Shown piece by piece: positions 51,827 through 59,275 of a stretch of 64,000 nt of DNA (position 1 is its first letter; each line of letters starts with the position of its first letter). A program made the translations under genes and the position numbers. The notes below the pieces were generated by a model. It was not told where the DNA came from. It saw only the letters and a list, made by a program, of their open reading frames with translations, and searched no databases. The DNA comes from Streptomyces californicus (lineage in GTDB: Bacteria; Actinomycetota; Actinomycetes; Streptomycetales; Streptomycetaceae), in NCBI RefSeq assembly GCF_000717645.1, contig NZ_JNZZ01000019.1, forward strand, positions 294,509 to 358,508, given 5' to 3'.

Positions 51827-52477
51827 GTGGCGGGCGGCGTGGAGTACGAGGAGGTCACCAGCGAGGAAGAACTGCGGGAACTGGTGGGCCCGGTGAATTC
51901 GGTCGTGTTCGCCAAGGCGTCCCCGGTTCTCCGGGAAAACGAGAAGGCGTGGATCGGCGGATCGCCTTTCTGCCTGATCGCGTCCGCGTCGCAGGACGGT
52001 ACGTGCGACGTCTCCCCGCGCGGTGATCCACCGGGATTCGTGCACGTTCTGGACGACCGCACGCTGGCCGTTCCCGACCGTCCCGGAAACCGCCGGCTCG
52101 ACACCTGGCGGAATGTGCTGCGAAATCCCCGGGTGGGATTGATTTTTCTGATTCCCGGCCGGGGCGACACCCTCCGGGTCAACGGGCGCGCGCGGCTGGT
52201 GCGGTCGGCCCCCTTCTTCGACGACATGGTCGTCAGGGGCAACCGGCCGAAGCTGGCGCTCGTGGTGTCCGTGGAGGAGGCCTACTTCCACTGCGCCAAA
52301 TCGTTCATGCGGGCGAGGCTGTGGGATCCGGACTCCTGGGACCCCGACGCGGTGCCCTCACGTGCGCGGATCGCGCGGGACACCGAGTGGACCGAGGCGT
52401 CCCTGGAGTCTCTTGAGCGCAGGTACGGCGCGGAGTACGAGAAGCATCTGTACCCCGACAGCGGCGGAGGAAGTTGA
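51827..52477 (+). CDS. PPOX-type flavoprotein (pyridoxamine 5'-phosphate oxidase fold)
   Basis: This 216-residue FMN-binding split-barrel protein has the arrangement PFCLIASASQDGTCDVSPRGDPPGFVHVLDDRTLAVPDRPGNRRLDTWRNVLRNPRVGLIFLIPGRGDTLRVNGRARLV, which matches the MSMEG_1061-type PPOX family. These proteins reduce or oxidise small molecules with FMN or F420. GTG at 51827 is 3 bases after the ligase stop, so it is the last enzyme gene of the rightward arm. A role in oxidation of the phosphonate product or in detoxification is possible. Confidence 0.85.
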   Translation: MAGGVEYEEVTSEEELRELVGPVNSVVFAKASPVLRENEKAWIGGSPFCLIASASQDGTCDVSPRGDPPGFVHVLDDRTLAVPDRPGNRRLDTWRNVLRNPRVGLIFLIPGRGDTLRVNGRARLVRSAPFFDDMVVRGNRPKLALVVSVEEAYFHCAKSFMRARLWDPDSWDPDAVPSRARIARDTEWTEASLESLERRYGAEYEKHLYPDSGGGS

Positions 52478-52480
52478 CAG

Positions 52481-52522
52481 TTTTGTCAAGCCTTGCCAAG
52501 GGTCCGCCCGTCCGGATAGATT
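52481..52522 (+). promoter_or_regulatory. Promoter and possible operator for the small peptide gene
   Basis: TTGCCA (52493-52498), an 18-base spacer and TAGATT (52517-52522) form a plausible sigma-70-type promoter. The -35 lies in TTTTGTCAAGCCTTGCCAAG (52481-52500), which resembles 41206-41225 upstream of the TauD-like gene. TTGACA also occurs at 52474. Confidence 0.6.
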
Positions 52523-52571
52523 GGCGCACGCCCGGTGAGGGCGACAGGCGAGGTCAAGCAAAGGAATTCTC

Positions 52572-52703
52572 GTGAAGAAGACCGTAGTCGCGCGTATAGC
52601 CGCTCTCCTTTTCTCCGCGCTGCTGATCGCGGGTGTGGGATCTGCGGGTGGGGAAGAGGCGCGCGTTCTTGCCGGCGACACCGTCACCATCGACTGGCCG
52701 TAG
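52572..52703 (+). CDS. Small exported peptide, candidate signalling propeptide
   Basis: This 43-codon gene (GTG start, TAG stop) has AAAGGA 6 bases upstream. It encodes a basic N-terminus (MKKTVVAR), a hydrophobic core (AALLFSALLIAGVG), a possible cleavage region after SAG, and an acidic to neutral tail ending GDTVTIDWP. It lies between the PPOX gene and an XRE-TPR regulator, with its own promoter. In Gram-positive RRNPP systems a small exported propeptide sits next to a TPR regulator that binds the re-imported C-terminal peptide, and the layout here is the same. No homology is claimed; it may instead be an ordinary small secreted protein. Confidence 0.72.
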   Translation: MKKTVVARIAALLFSALLIAGVGSAGGEEARVLAGDTVTIDWP

Positions 52704-52751
52704 CTTTCCCGTTGATTTTCGGCCGTCTGCGGGTCAAGGGTTGAGGCTCGG

Positions 52752-52781
52752 TTGCCAACCGCAGTCAACGTTTGTCATAAT
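52752..52781 (+). promoter_or_regulatory. Promoter of the XRE-TPR regulator
   Basis: TTGCCA (52752-52757), an 18-base spacer and CATAAT (52776-52781) lie 77 bases before the regulator start. The -35 context GTTGCCAAC matches that of the peptide promoter (CTTGCCAAG), with the same 18-base spacing, suggesting shared control. Confidence 0.55.
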
Positions 52782-52857
52782 GCTTCGGGGGCTAAAGTGG
52801 TCCCCGAAGCATGTGTCGGGGGCGTCGGGCGAAACATCCTCGAAGGCAGTGGTCGTA

Positions 52858-54093
52858 ATGCTGGAGCAACCTGGCTTTGGGCGGCGCTTGCGCCAACTGA
52901 GACTGCAACAGGGAAAGACCCAGGCGGAGTTGACCGGGCCTGGCATGTCAGCGGCGTACCTCTCCCGCCTCGAGTCGGGCGCCCGTTTCCCCACCCAGCG
53001 CGCCGTCGACTACCTCGCGGAGCGTCTCGGCATCCCCGTGGAGATCTTCGCGGAGCGCACCGAGGACGACCTCGTGGACGTCGTCGCCACCCTGGCCTCG
53101 CGATCCGACGGTGAGCGTGACGCCGAGACGCGCGACCTGCTCGTCGACGCCCTCGCGCGGGCCACGGACGTGGACCCCACGACCCGCTGGCAGGCCCTCG
53201 CCCTCCTCGCTCAACTCCATGCCTCGCGCGGCGAGTTCCTCGAGGAGTGCGAGGTGCTGGAGACGCTGGACGTACTGAGCAGGGAGCTCGCCCGCCCCGC
53301 CCTCCAGGTCTACACGCGTCAGCGGGTCGCCCGCTGCGCCCGCAACCGCGGCGACGTGGAGCTCGCCCGCCGGGCCGTCCGCGAGGCCCTGGAGCTGGGC
53401 GAACGCCACCGCGTCCGCGTGCCCGCCGCCGACCTGCTCCGCAGCCGGCTGCTCCTCGTCTCCGCGGAGACCGAGCTCGGCAACGTCGCCGAGGCGACGC
53501 GGATCGTCCTCGACATCCTCGACGCTTTGCCGGCCGAGCGTGGCGCCCTCACCGCCGAGGCCTACTGGACCGCCGCGACGGTGAGTACCCGCCAGGGTGA
53601 CTCCGAGGAGGCGCGCCGCTACCTCGACAAGGCGATCGACGCCCTGGACAGCCGGGAGGACATCACCCTCTGGATGCGGCTGCGGCTGGGAGCGGCCTCG
53701 CTCTGTCTCCAGAGCCTGCCGCCGAGGCTGGAACGGGCGCAGGCTCTCCTCACCGCCGTCGAGCCGGTCCTGGATTTCGCGGGACCGCCGCGACACCGCC
53801 AGGAGTTCCTCTTCCTCCAGGCCCAACTGGCTTTCCAGAGCGGCGACTCCGACCGCGCCGCCGCGTTCGTGGCCGAGGCCGAGGAGGGCCTCCAGCTCCT
53901 CACGTACCGCGACCGGATCCGTTTCCGCACGCTCCAGGAGATGCTCGCCGCCCGCGCCGGCGACCTCCACGCGGTTGCGCGCCTGAACGAGCTGGCCGCC
54001 GAGGTGCAGCGCACCCAGATGCTGGAACTCGCCGCCGAGGTGTGGCGCGCGGCGGCGGAGTGCGCGGTGGAGACCCTGTCACCCACCGCCTGA
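52858..54093 (+). CDS. XRE-family regulator with TPR domain (RRNPP-like architecture)
   Basis: This 411-residue regulator has an N-terminal XRE HTH (FGRRLRQLRLQQGKTQAELTGPGMSAAYLSRLESGARFPTQRAVDYLAERLG, residues ~6-58), then about 340 residues of helical repeats of TPR type (ALALLAQLHASRGEFLEECEVLETLD; RCARNRGDVELARRAVREALELGERH; AYWTAATVSTRQGDSEEARRYLDKAIDAL). This is the design of peptide-sensing RRNPP regulators and also of other actinobacterial XRE-TPR proteins. ATG at 52858 is chosen; GTG at 52849 gives three more residues. It lies 154 bases downstream of the small peptide gene and closes the cluster, so it is the probable pathway regulator. Confidence 0.85.
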   Translation: MLEQPGFGRRLRQLRLQQGKTQAELTGPGMSAAYLSRLESGARFPTQRAVDYLAERLGIPVEIFAERTEDDLVDVVATLASRSDGERDAETRDLLVDALARATDVDPTTRWQALALLAQLHASRGEFLEECEVLETLDVLSRELARPALQVYTRQRVARCARNRGDVELARRAVREALELGERHRVRVPAADLLRSRLLLVSAETELGNVAEATRIVLDILDALPAERGALTAEAYWTAATVSTRQGDSEEARRYLDKAIDALDSREDITLWMRLRLGAASLCLQSLPPRLERAQALLTAVEPVLDFAGPPRHRQEFLFLQAQLAFQSGDSDRAAAFVAEAEEGLQLLTYRDRIRFRTLQEMLAARAGDLHAVARLNELAAEVQRTQMLELAAEVWRAAAECAVETLSPTA

Positions 54094-54767
54094 GGCAGAG
54101 TGCGCCGTGGGGTACGGACGGAGTCGCCGGCCATGATCACTGTCTGAGCCCCTCGGGGAAGGCCTGCGGACAAGGTGACGAGCGCCCGCGGCCAAGGCGG
54201 TTGGCGGGCTGTGCGGCCGCGTAAAGGTGTTCCGCCCGCCGAGCGTCATGCATATGCCGCCGATGAGCTTCGGCCCGCTGCCTGGCGCGGCCGTCACGGC
54301 GTTCACCAAGGGCGCGGCGCCGGCCGGGGCGATGCAGAACACCGCCGAGGGCGGCCTGTCGCTCTACCACCTCAACGGCGGGGATCTCGTCTTCCGGAGG
54401 GGCACGTCGCATTCCGGCTGTTGTGATGAGGGCGTGGCGTTCACCTGGGCAAGCTCGCGTCCGTGGGCGGGGGAGAGCTTGTCAAGGTGATCGAGATCAA
54501 GCTCTCGCAGGGTGCGAGGGCGGGGCTCGGCGGCATGCTGTCGGGCGTGAGGGTGGGCGATGAGGTTGCCGGGATCCGCGATGTTCCCGCAGGCAGGGAC
54601 TGTGCTTCGCTGTCGCGGTACTCCGTGTTCCATGAGGTGGACGCGATGCTCGACTTCGTGGGGCTGCCGGCCGCGGAGACCGGTTTGCTGGTCGGGGTCA
54701 TGAGTGTTGTCGGGGTGCCTCTATGTCTTTCGTCAAGGCGCTTGTGTCGGGTTCGGGGTTGCTGGGG
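54094..54767. other. Intergenic stretch with decayed coding-like sequence
   Basis: The 674 bases between the regulator and the IS110 relic contain fragments that look coding in different frames (for example TAEGGLSLYHLNGGDLVFRRG near 54340-54400 and GELVKVIEIKLSQGARAGLGG near 54470-54530), but no complete gene with a start, ribosome site and consistent frame. It appears to be a degraded gene of unknown family. Confidence 0.4.
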
Positions 54768-55030
54768 TTATGCGGCGAGCTCGACGCCCGCGGGCATGCG
54801 GGATTCGTAGAAGGTGCCGTCGCGGAGCATGGCGAACAGGACGCTGATGCGTTGGCGGGCGATCCGGAGGAGTGCCTGGATGTGGGTTTGCCGCGGGCTC
54901 GTTGCTTGTCGTAGTAGGCGCGGGAGGCTGGGTCGGCGTTCATGCAGGCGAAGGCGGAGAGGAACATGGCGCGTTTGAGCTGCCGGTTCCCGCCTCGGGA
55001 GGAGGCCGTGCGCGCTGGCGGGGACGAGGA
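54768..55030 (-). mobile_element. IS110-family transposase relic (C-terminal part, frameshifted)
   Basis: On the minus strand one frame reads SRGGNRQLKRAMFLSAFACMNADPASRAYYDKQRARGK, then after a frameshift near 54895 a second reads QTHIQALLRIARQRISVLFAMLRDGTFYESRMPAGVELAA and a stop. This is the C-terminal Transposase_20 domain of IS110/IS902-type elements. The DEDD-type N-terminal catalytic domain is absent, so the element is dead. The right edge runs into the N-terminus of the polymerase-like gene on the other strand. Confidence 0.8.
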
Positions 55031-55937
55031 CGCCGCGCTGGCCGCGTTGGTGAAGCGGGCGATCCCCGACGTCATGCATCTCTTCAGCGAGACCAGGTCC
55101 ACGGCCAGGTACGAGTACACGGCCTATCCGGCGCTGCCCGACGTCCTGCACAAGCCCTCGAAGCAGGAGCCGGACCAGATCTGGGAGGCACGCCCCGCCT
55201 ACACCAACCCCGCCTATTCGATGCGCGCCGCCCAGAAGGACGTCAAGGTCACCGCCCTCGACGTCAACGCCGCCTACCTGTCCGCACTCAAGGTCTGGCT
55301 GCCGATCGGGCGGCTGGAGCACACCACGGGCATGGACGGCGTCGGCCCGAAGCGCAGCGGGGTCCACCTGATCACCCCGGCCCCCTGGACCCATCCCCAC
55401 CTCCCCGACCCCCTCGGGGACCGCGACACCCCCGGCGCCCTCTGGATCACCGACGCCACCCTGCGCCTGCTGCTGCGCCTGTCCGGCCCGAAGTGGGCCC
55501 TCACCGAGGCCCCGACCGTCCACGAGTCCTGGACGTCCGGCGCGACCGAAAACTTCCTCGACGCCCTGCGCAAGCTACTGGTGGCCGCCCGCGCGGAGGC
55601 GATCGCCGCCGGGGACCGGCTGACGCTGGAGTACGTCAAATCCATGTACAGCAAGTTCGTCTCCACCATGGGCGAGTCGGTCCACAACCGCGAGATGGTC
55701 CGCCCCGACTGGATGCACCTGATCCACTCTCAGGCGTTCGCGCTGCACTGCGGCCGCGCCTACAAGGCCCACCAGGCCGGGCTGGACGTCGTCGCGCTCA
55801 AGCACACCGACGAGCTGCACGTCACCGGGGACTGGCGGCAGGTGTTCACCGAAGGCCGGGGAGTTTCCGAGATGAAGATCAAGACCGGTGACGGCAAGGC
55901 GTCCGGTGAGTACCTGGTCGGGAAGGTGGGCGGCTGA
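55008..55937 (+). CDS. Family-B DNA polymerase-like palm protein, probably N-terminally truncated
   Basis: This ~309-residue product has segments in the order of family-B polymerase motifs: A-like VTALDVNAAYLSAL (Asp 85, Tyr 90), B-like LEYVKSMYSKFVST (Lys 211, Tyr 214) and C-like VVALKHTDELHVTG (Thr-Asp-Glu 267-269). No exonuclease domain is visible, and the N-terminus abuts the IS110 relic, so the true start may be lost. GTG at 55008 has GGAGG 5 bases upstream, but this lies inside relic sequence; starts further upstream are antisense to the transposase. The stop overlaps the next gene by one base. It may be a replication or telomere-type protein of a linear or integrative element; activity is unproven. 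Confidence 0.55.
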   Translation: MRAGGDEDAALAALVKRAIPDVMHLFSETRSTARYEYTAYPALPDVLHKPSKQEPDQIWEARPAYTNPAYSMRAAQKDVKVTALDVNAAYLSALKVWLPIGRLEHTTGMDGVGPKRSGVHLITPAPWTHPHLPDPLGDRDTPGALWITDATLRLLLRLSGPKWALTEAPTVHESWTSGATENFLDALRKLLVAARAEAIAAGDRLTLEYVKSMYSKFVSTMGESVHNREMVRPDWMHLIHSQAFALHCGRAYKAHQAGLDVVALKHTDELHVTGDWRQVFTEGRGVSEMKIKTGDGKASGEYLVGKVGG

Positions 55938-56512
55938 TGGCCGGACGGTGGAAGGACTTCGGGAAGTACGGCGCGGACGGCGCACCCGGGGGCGAAGCCC
56001 TCGGGATCGCCATGGAGGGCATGGTGCGCGGCATCAGCTCGCCCGTGGACAGTGAGCGCGGTCTCGCCGCCCGCCTGAACTACCTCACCAAGAGCGACGC
56101 GGGATATGAGGCGATGGACCGGGCCGGGATTCACGTCGCCCCGCGCACCCTGATGGCGTGGCTGGCGGAGGAGCGCACCCCGAACAAGGCCAACCTCGCG
56201 CGATTGGACGCCGCGTACTGGGACCTGCGCCGCCGCAACGTCGCCGCGGATCTGAAAGCGCGGCTCAACAACAACGGGCGGGGGACGCGGGTGGAGATCA
56301 ACCCCGTCGATCAGCGTGGGGTGGAGCAGAAGTACAAGCGGGATCTCGCCCACCGCAGCATCAGCGTCCGGGGGGTGTGGGACCGGGCCGTGGACGCGTG
56401 GATGGATGACGACCTGGACGAGCTGGACGCGGTGTGGGACGAGATCCTGGACCTGATCGGCTCGGACTACGACGGGTACAGCTATGTGTCCTCGATCGGC
56501 TGGTCCGCTTGA
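55937..56512 (+). CDS. Small HTH protein coupled to the polymerase-like gene (terminal-protein-like layout)
   Basis: This 191-residue protein starts one base into the preceding stop (TGATG), so it is translationally coupled. Residues ~34-75 (LAARLNYLTKSDAGYEAMDRAGIHVAPRTLMAWLAEERTPNKANLARLDAAYWDLRRRNVAADLKARL) form an HTH followed by a basic helix, then GTRVEINP. The C-terminal half is acidic (MDDDLDELDAVWDEILDLIGSDYDGY). The layout of HTH, basic helix, then a VE-strand recalls Streptomyces terminal proteins (Tpg), but I see no convincing sequence identity. It might equally be a plasmid replication accessory protein. Confidence 0.55.
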   Translation: MAGRWKDFGKYGADGAPGGEALGIAMEGMVRGISSPVDSERGLAARLNYLTKSDAGYEAMDRAGIHVAPRTLMAWLAEERTPNKANLARLDAAYWDLRRRNVAADLKARLNNNGRGTRVEINPVDQRGVEQKYKRDLAHRSISVRGVWDRAVDAWMDDDLDELDAVWDEILDLIGSDYDGYSYVSSIGWSA

Positions 56513-56526
56513 CCCGCCCTCTGGAG

Positions 56527-56563
56527 GGTCCGCCCCCGGCAAGGGAGTTGCCGGGGGCGGACC
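56527..56563 (+). terminator. Hairpin terminator (16-bp perfect stem)
   Basis: GGTCCGCCCCCGGCAA (56527-56542) pairs perfectly with 56548-56563 around GGGAG, 15 bases after the HTH gene stop. Confidence 0.9.
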
Positions 56564-56730
56564 GGCCCGGGACACAAGAGGCCGGCACCCGGTCCGTCCA
56601 CGGGGTGAGACGGGTGGCAAGGGTGCCGGCCAACGCAACCCCTGACGGGGCCCGCCCGCAGCGTACCGCCCCCCGGGCCCCGACTGGGCCGTTACCGTTT
56701 TTCGACACAGAGCCTTCGAGGAGTACCCCC

Positions 56731-57756
56731 GTGATCAGAGCAGGCCGACAGCACCTCGTGCGCACCCTGGCGGATCTCGCCGCGCAGCAGGGCGTAGGCA
56801 TCGACCACTACACCCGCCTCAAGCCCTACCAGGCCCCGGGTTTCCCCGCTCCGATCAGCTCGGAGGGCTCCCGTACGCGGCTGTACGACGGCGAGCAGGT
56901 CGACGCCTACCTCCAGGGCAAGCCGGTCCCCCCGCTCCCGCAGCCGGAGGTCGAGGACGACTCCGACCTCCTGGACCGCCGCGAGTGCGCGGCGCTGCTC
57001 GGGGTCAGCCCCCGGTCCTGGGACGTCTACAAGCGCGACCCCGCCCTCACCGCCGCCCGCATCGAGGCGGGCGGGGTCGAGCACTGGCCCCGCCACGCGG
57101 TGAAGGCGTACCAGGCAGACCGCCCCGGCGACGCCGCGCCCAAGCCCGGCCGGCCCAAGAGCACGGGGGACCAGGTCCCACGCGACCAGGTGGCCGCGCG
57201 CGTGGCCGAGCTGCTGGACGCCGACCCCGCCATCAGCGCCGCCACCGTCACCGCCCGCCTCGGCGTCCACCGCAACACCGGACAGGACGCCCTTACCCGG
57301 CTGCGCGCCGGCCGCATCGCCGACCACATCGCAGCTCACCCGACCCTGACCCCCGCCGAGGCCGCCGCACACCTCGGCTACCCGGCCGCCCAGACCCGCC
57401 GCGCCACCGCACGGGCCACCACCCTCCTGCGCGCCCGCCAGGCCGCCCCGTACCTGGCCGACGTCGCCGCCGCCCTCCACCGGGCCGGCTGGACCACGGA
57501 GCAGGCCGCGCCCGACGTCCACCTCCCCGGGGACGACCGGGTGGTGGCCGCGCTCGTCCTCGACGGCGACCAGGCCCCGGTCCCCGCCCTGGTCTGGGAC
57601 GAGCGGTACGGGTGGCGCACCGCGTCCTCCCGCCGCCACCCCATCACCAAGGGCGCCGTTCCCCCCTCGGAGGGCGGGAGCGTGCGCTACCTCGCCGGGG
57701 GCATCACCCCGCCGCCCGGCGACGTCGTCACCGCCCTCACGACCACCGACGCATAG
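56731..57756 (+). CDS. DNA-binding-like protein with repeated HTH segments, unknown
   Basis: This 341-residue protein starts at GTG 56731 with GAGGAG 7 bases upstream. Several HTH-like segments follow one another: LVRTLADLAAQQGVGIDHYTRLKPYQAPGFPAPI (start), RRECAALLGVSPRSWDVYKR, ISAATVTARLGVHRNTGQDALTRLRAG and LTPAEAAAHLGYPAAQTRRATARATTLL. The C-terminal part (VVAALVLDGDQAPVPALVWDERYGWRTASSRRH) resembles DUF6292-type actinobacterial proteins. Such multi-HTH proteins are common on Streptomyces plasmids and integrative elements. Its exact role is unknown. Confidence 0.6.
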   Translation: MIRAGRQHLVRTLADLAAQQGVGIDHYTRLKPYQAPGFPAPISSEGSRTRLYDGEQVDAYLQGKPVPPLPQPEVEDDSDLLDRRECAALLGVSPRSWDVYKRDPALTAARIEAGGVEHWPRHAVKAYQADRPGDAAPKPGRPKSTGDQVPRDQVAARVAELLDADPAISAATVTARLGVHRNTGQDALTRLRAGRIADHIAAHPTLTPAEAAAHLGYPAAQTRRATARATTLLRARQAAPYLADVAAALHRAGWTTEQAAPDVHLPGDDRVVAALVLDGDQAPVPALVWDERYGWRTASSRRHPITKGAVPPSEGGSVRYLAGGITPPPGDVVTALTTTDA

Positions 57757-57769
57757 CCAGGAGGCACCC

Positions 57770-58012
57770 GTGCACGTCTCACCCGACCCGATCACAACCC
57801 GCGAGCAGGCGGCGCAGGAGCGGGAGACTCTCCTCGACCTCATCGCGCGCGGCCTCTACTGCACCACGGCCGGCGCACTCGGGACCGACCACACCGAGCC
57901 GAGTGCGGAAGCGCTCACCCAGGCGCGCCCCGTGGCTGATGACTATCTGTCCGCGTACGAGGAATGGTTGGTGAAGCTCTCCGCTGACAACGCGGCACCC
58001 GGCACGCAGTGA
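57770..58012 (+). CDS. Small hypothetical protein
   Basis: This 80-residue protein has GTG at 57770, AGGAGG 5 bases upstream, and begins 13 bases after the previous stop, so it is co-transcribed. It is rich in acidic and helical sequence (TREQAAQERETLLDLIARGLYCTTAG; DDYLSAYEEWLVKLSADN). No recognised domain. It is probably a cargo gene of the decayed mobile element. Confidence 0.5.
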   Translation: MHVSPDPITTREQAAQERETLLDLIARGLYCTTAGALGTDHTEPSAEALTQARPVADDYLSAYEEWLVKLSADNAAPGTQ

Positions 58013-58018
58013 CCCCCT

Positions 58019-58333
58019 GACCCCCGGCCCGTGCCGCCCGATGGACGCTGCGATCGGCCCCGCTCGCCACTGAGCGGGCGCGGCTGACCCCGGATAGACC
58101 GATAGCCGAGTAGCCGGATAGTTCGATGTTTCGATGGCCAAACGTCAAAAGCTTCTGCTCGATAAACCGGTAGGGAACCTGATGTGACACAGGGTTTGCT
58201 ACCCTTGGCCATCATGCAAAGGTGCGGGTCCACACGGTGGACTCGAACCTAGCAGCCCGGGAAACCCGCCACCGGGCATGAGAAAACCGCCCGGTCGTTG
58301 GCGCTAACCTGCCCGGACGGCTCTCATTTTTTG
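58019..58333. other. Non-coding stretch with short repeats and a hairpin
   Basis: No gene is seen. Bases ~58090-58120 hold imperfect repeats of CCGATAG/CCGAGTAG/CCGGATAG. GTCCAC-ACG-GTGGAC forms a perfect small hairpin near 58229-58243. Such features could belong to an origin or partition site of the old element, but there is no direct evidence. Confidence 0.4.
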
Positions 58334-58597
58334 CTACAGGAGGGTGCAGAGAGCCCCGCCGACCCGGCCGGGGCTTTCCTGCTGTATGGCGATCACTCCT
58401 CCGGTGACCAGGCCGATGATGACGACGCTCGCGAGTGTGCTTCCCACAACCCGCCCTGCGCCCTCGGCCAGCCCCACGAGGAAGCTCCTGCCCACGCTCT
58501 CCGGCCTGTTGGCCGGGTCCTGCGGCTCCGCTCCGGACTGCGCCGGATCGGGCTGCCCTTCCGGCGTACCGCCTTCGGGATTGCGCGTCCCGCTCAT
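58334..58597 (-). CDS. Small protein with one membrane segment
   Basis: This 87-residue protein has ATG at 58597 with AGGAG 9 bases upstream. A Pro/Gly-rich soluble N-terminus (GTRNPEGGTPEGQPDPAQSGAEPQDP) precedes a conserved-looking FLVGLAEGAGRVVGSTLASVVIIGLVTGGVIA membrane helix and a short tail. No family is recognised. It is isolated on the minus strand of the accessory region. Confidence 0.5.
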   Translation of the reverse strand: MSGTRNPEGGTPEGQPDPAQSGAEPQDPANRPESVGRSFLVGLAEGAGRVVGSTLASVVIIGLVTGGVIAIQQESPGRVGGALCTLL

Positions 58598-58912
58598 TGC
58601 GTATTTCTCCTGACGTCGGGTGTATCTATCCAATGCACCATGCACGCGAATGGCATTCGTGCACCGGCTCGACCACCCGATGTGACAGCAACTCTACCCG
58701 GCCACCCGGATGTTGTTTCGCGACATTGACTCGATGTGGTTGTGTTCACCTCCAACCCCGGGAGTGTCCAGCGAGGTTGAGATATCCGGCCTGATTCCAG
58801 GGAGCCTGGCGCGCCGCCGACAACGCGCGGAGGAGCTGAGCTACCACCCCGCGCGGAACGTGAGGGGGCCCACGCTGTGGCGTGGGCCCCCTCACCGTCT
58901 CTTCCCTCCTGC
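58598..58912. other. Intergenic stretch, no gene seen
   Basis: The 315 bases between the small membrane protein and the Cys-rich protein have lower coding character and no start with a ribosome site. GGGGGCCCACGC... near 58863-58890 can fold with GCGTGGGCCCCC, a possible terminator for the Cys-rich gene read leftward. Confidence 0.4.
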
Positions 58913-59272
58913 CTACTCCTCGCAGTGGCAGCCCACGCGGACCAGGCAGCAGCGGCATTCGGGGCACTGCTGGCGCATCAGGTCCCCGCACGGCTGGAAG
59001 CGGTCGCTGTCGTCGGTGGGGGATGGGCAGTAGCACTCGCAGCAGGAGCCGCACGCCTCGTGGACGCGGTCGACGCGGCGTCCGCCGCTCACGACGACCG
59101 TGACGACCGTGCCCCGGTCCCCGCAGTCGCGGCAGCGGCGCGGCACCACCGGGGCCGGGGTCGGCAATGCGTCCATCTCCCGCACCCACTCCCGCAGCGC
59201 GGCCACGTCGTCGGCGGTGAGCCCGGCAGCCGGGTCGACCGTCGAGTACAGCCCCTCAGCTGCGCGGGCCAC
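58913..59272 (-). CDS. Cysteine-rich protein, probable zinc-binding, N-terminus possibly lost
   Basis: This ~119-residue protein has many CxxC-type pairs (RRCRDCGDRG; HEACGSCCECYCPSP; QPCGDLMRQQCPECRCCLVRVGCHCEE), suggesting two or more zinc ribbons. The start given (GTG 59272) lies right at the edge of the transposase relic, so the real N-terminus may have been removed by that insertion. Similar Cys-rich proteins occur on actinomycete phages and plasmids. Function unknown. Confidence 0.55.
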   Translation of the reverse strand: MARAAEGLYSTVDPAAGLTADDVAALREWVREMDALPTPAPVVPRRCRDCGDRGTVVTVVVSGGRRVDRVHEACGSCCECYCPSPTDDSDRFQPCGDLMRQQCPECRCCLVRVGCHCEE

Positions 59273-59275
59273 CTC

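Noticed and set aside
54227..54810. Possible small genes between the regulator and the IS110 relic
   Set aside because: Coding-like pieces switch frame and lack ribosome sites. They fit a decayed gene better than intact small genes.
58200..58275. tRNA-like T-loop (GGTTCGAGTCC) on the minus strand
   Set aside because: The flanking bases do not form a T-stem, and no matching acceptor, D-arm or anticodon arm is found. The local GTCCAC/GTGGAC hairpin explains the pattern.
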